Shown: piece by piece, positions 7,199 to 7,725 of the stretch
Layout: each line of letters opens with the position of its first letter
How positions within the stretch are numbered: position 1 is the stretch's first letter
Notes under the pieces: generated by a model
Told to the model about the DNA's origin: nothing
What the model saw: only the letters and a program-made list of their open reading frames with translations
Databases searched by the model: none
Source: an uncultured Prevotella sp.
Lineage (GTDB): Bacteria; Bacteroidota; Bacteroidia; Bacteroidales; Bacteroidaceae
Assembly (NCBI GenBank): GCA_946998295.1
Contig: CAMPYS010000056.1
Span: 1 to 7,725, forward strand
DNA length: 7,725 nucleotides
Reading direction: 5' to 3'
Position numbers and translations under genes: made by a program

Positions 7199-7210
7199 TT
7201 TATCGATAAA
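7199..7210. repeat. 12-bp palindrome and first of three ATCGAT sites
   Basis: TTTATCGATAAA is a perfect 12-bp palindrome. Its ATCGAT core recurs at 7260-7265 and 7283-7288 inside the repeats just downstream. The sequence after it (7202-7221) loosely resembles that at 7283-7301 (ATCGATA, then an A/G-rich run, then TTCTA), suggesting a degenerate third copy. Confidence 0.45.
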
Positions 7211-7228
7211 AATAGATTCTAAAATAAC

Positions 7229-7260
7229 TTAAGTAAAACGAGCAAAGTCGTTTTACTTAA
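7229..7260 (+). repeat. 13-bp perfect inverted repeat (stem-loop)
   Basis: TTAAGTAAAACGA (7229-7241) and TCGTTTTACTTAA (7248-7260) are perfect inverted repeats around the 6-nt loop GCAAAG. It lies about 200 bp after the protease stop codon and beyond the terminator. No T tract follows it. Its 3' arm doubles as the start of the direct repeat at 7250. Confidence 0.8.
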
Positions 7261-7288
7261 TCGATCGAAAGGGTTTTACTTAATCGAT
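7250..7288 (+). repeat. Two-copy 16-bp direct repeat
   Basis: GTTTTACTTAATCGAT occurs at 7250-7265 and 7273-7288, exactly 23 bp apart, with similar purine-rich sequence after each copy (CGAAAGG, AGAAGAGG). Two copies are too few to call a CRISPR or an iteron array. Confidence 0.8.
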
Positions 7289-7354
7289 AGAAGAGGTTCT
7301 ATAAGAATCGCAGTTGTGGATTAACTTAAATAATTATCTGGATTAGCGAGCATA

Positions 7355-7411
7355 TTATGATACTGTCCTTAAAAGTGTGTAAGCCCACATTTTTATAGGA
7401 CAGTACCATAA
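7355..7411. mobile_element. 57-bp imperfect palindrome resembling facing IS256-type inverted repeats
   Basis: The arms TACTGTCCTTAAAAGTGTG (7361-7379) and, reading the other strand from 7405 to 7386, TACTGTCCTATAAAAATGTG are near-identical and separated by about 6 bp; weaker pairing extends the palindrome to 7355-7411. The pattern GTCC, A-rich run, GTGT(AA) resembles terminal inverted repeats of IS256/mutator-type elements as I remember them. No transposase is present, so this would be a relic, a minimal non-autonomous element or abutting ends. A transcription terminator or structured RNA is the main alternative. Confidence 0.4.
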
Positions 7412-7465
7412 AGAATGTCATTTCGAGCCTTTTTACCACAATGTTAAGTTTATAAGTTCTTGATA

Positions 7466-7531
7466 TTCAGCGTTTATTATCGCTGAAAAGTTGCTTTTTT
7501 GTTTTTTTTACAAAAAAATAACAAAAAAAAA
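7466..7531 (+). terminator. Hairpin followed by long T run and A run
   Basis: TTCAGCG (7466-7472) and CGCTGAA (7481-7487) form a 7-bp stem with an 8-nt loop. After a 7-nt spacer come T6-G-T8 (7495-7509) and then A-rich 7510-7531. The T and A runs can themselves pair (7495-7508 with 7515-7528, including G7501-C7522, one T-T mismatch). It is terminator-like on both strands. The nearest plus-strand gene already has its own terminator, so this could instead serve a leftward transcript entering from beyond 7725, or be part of a repeat element. Confidence 0.45.
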
Positions 7532-7617
7532 GATAGGCGTTTAATAAATTATGTTTACCTTTATAGCGACTATTATGAAAATATCTATTAAGTTAAGTGT
7601 ATGAGTGATAGAGTATA

Positions 7618-7663
7618 ACTCGTCGTTAAACAAATTATTTGAGGCGAGTAGTACGACTCTCGC
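7618..7663. repeat. Alternative small hairpins near the right edge
   Basis: ACTCGTC (7618-7624) can pair with GGCGAGT (7643-7649), one wobble. Alternatively GCGAG (7644-7648) can pair with CTCGC (7659-7663). The two structures are mutually exclusive. They are among the more G+C-rich motifs of the tail. Function unknown. Confidence 0.3.
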
Positions 7664-7725
7664 TTATCTATTAAAATATTGCTGTCCGGTAAAACTCAAA
7701 AGAGCATAAATATCTTCCCCGAAGC

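Larger units (their letters stand above)
7100..7725. other. Gene-free tail rich in repeats and hairpins
   Basis: No convincing coding region is seen on either strand in about 630 bp. At the very end, one minus-strand frame stays open from the window edge to a TAA at 7665-7667 (peptide ending in TGQQYFNR); it is too short to call. The stretch instead holds the repeat cluster, palindrome and T/A-run hairpin listed separately, joined by plain AT-rich DNA. Confidence 0.6.

Noticed and set aside
7250..7288. Possible CRISPR array
   Set aside because: There are only two 16-bp copies with a 7-bp gap. Real arrays have repeats and spacers of about 25-40 bp each, and no cas gene is present.
7085..7450. 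Very short ATG-started frames in the repeat-rich tail (10-15 codons)
   Set aside because: They are too short, have no conservation evidence or translation signals, and lie among repeats.
7665..7725. Possible 3' end of a minus-strand gene entering from the right edge
   Set aside because: One frame is open for only about 19 codons from the edge to TAA at 7665-7667 and matches no family I recognise, so it cannot be told from chance.

Overview
The window comes from an AT-rich member of the Bacteroidota, most likely the order Bacteroidales and plausibly a Prevotella-like anaerobe. Four things support this: promoter elements of the Bacteroidota type (TAnnTTTG, in one case with TTG 18 bp upstream), start codons with no Shine-Dalgarno sequence, a protein ending in a type IX secretion (T9SS) sorting domain, and an interpain-like C10 cysteine protease. 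The species cannot be fixed from the sequence alone.

Layout. Bases 1-49 are the 5' part of a leftward tRNA with a CAU anticodon, cut by the window edge, with its promoter at about 67-99. Rightward from 255 is a housekeeping pair 31 bp apart: ribF (FMN/FAD synthesis) and a CPBP-family membrane protease. A 290-bp AT-rich gap follows, with small palindromes and the best-looking promoter of the window (2224-2252).

That promoter leads to the accessory part: a 556-residue lipoprotein of the cholesterol-dependent cytolysin (CDC, 'thiol-activated cytolysin') superfamily, then, 89 bp later, a 961-residue C10 (streptopain/interpain) protease with propeptide, catalytic domain, three linker-separated beta-rich modules and a T9SS tail. 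No promoter is visible between them, only a bulged hairpin, and a long hairpin closes the unit after the protease. The pair is the most interesting content: a lipid-anchored pore-forming-toxin homologue without the canonical cholesterol-binding undecapeptide, apparently co-transcribed with a secreted protease. Proteolytic release or activation of the toxin is an attractive hypothesis, but it is not shown by the sequence.

The last ~630 bp (7100-7725) hold no credible gene. They are built of hairpins and repeats: a 13-bp perfect hairpin running into a 16-bp direct repeat, a 57-bp imperfect palindrome whose arms resemble IS256-type transposon ends, and a hairpin with T and A runs. This looks like a site of repeat or mobile-element accumulation.
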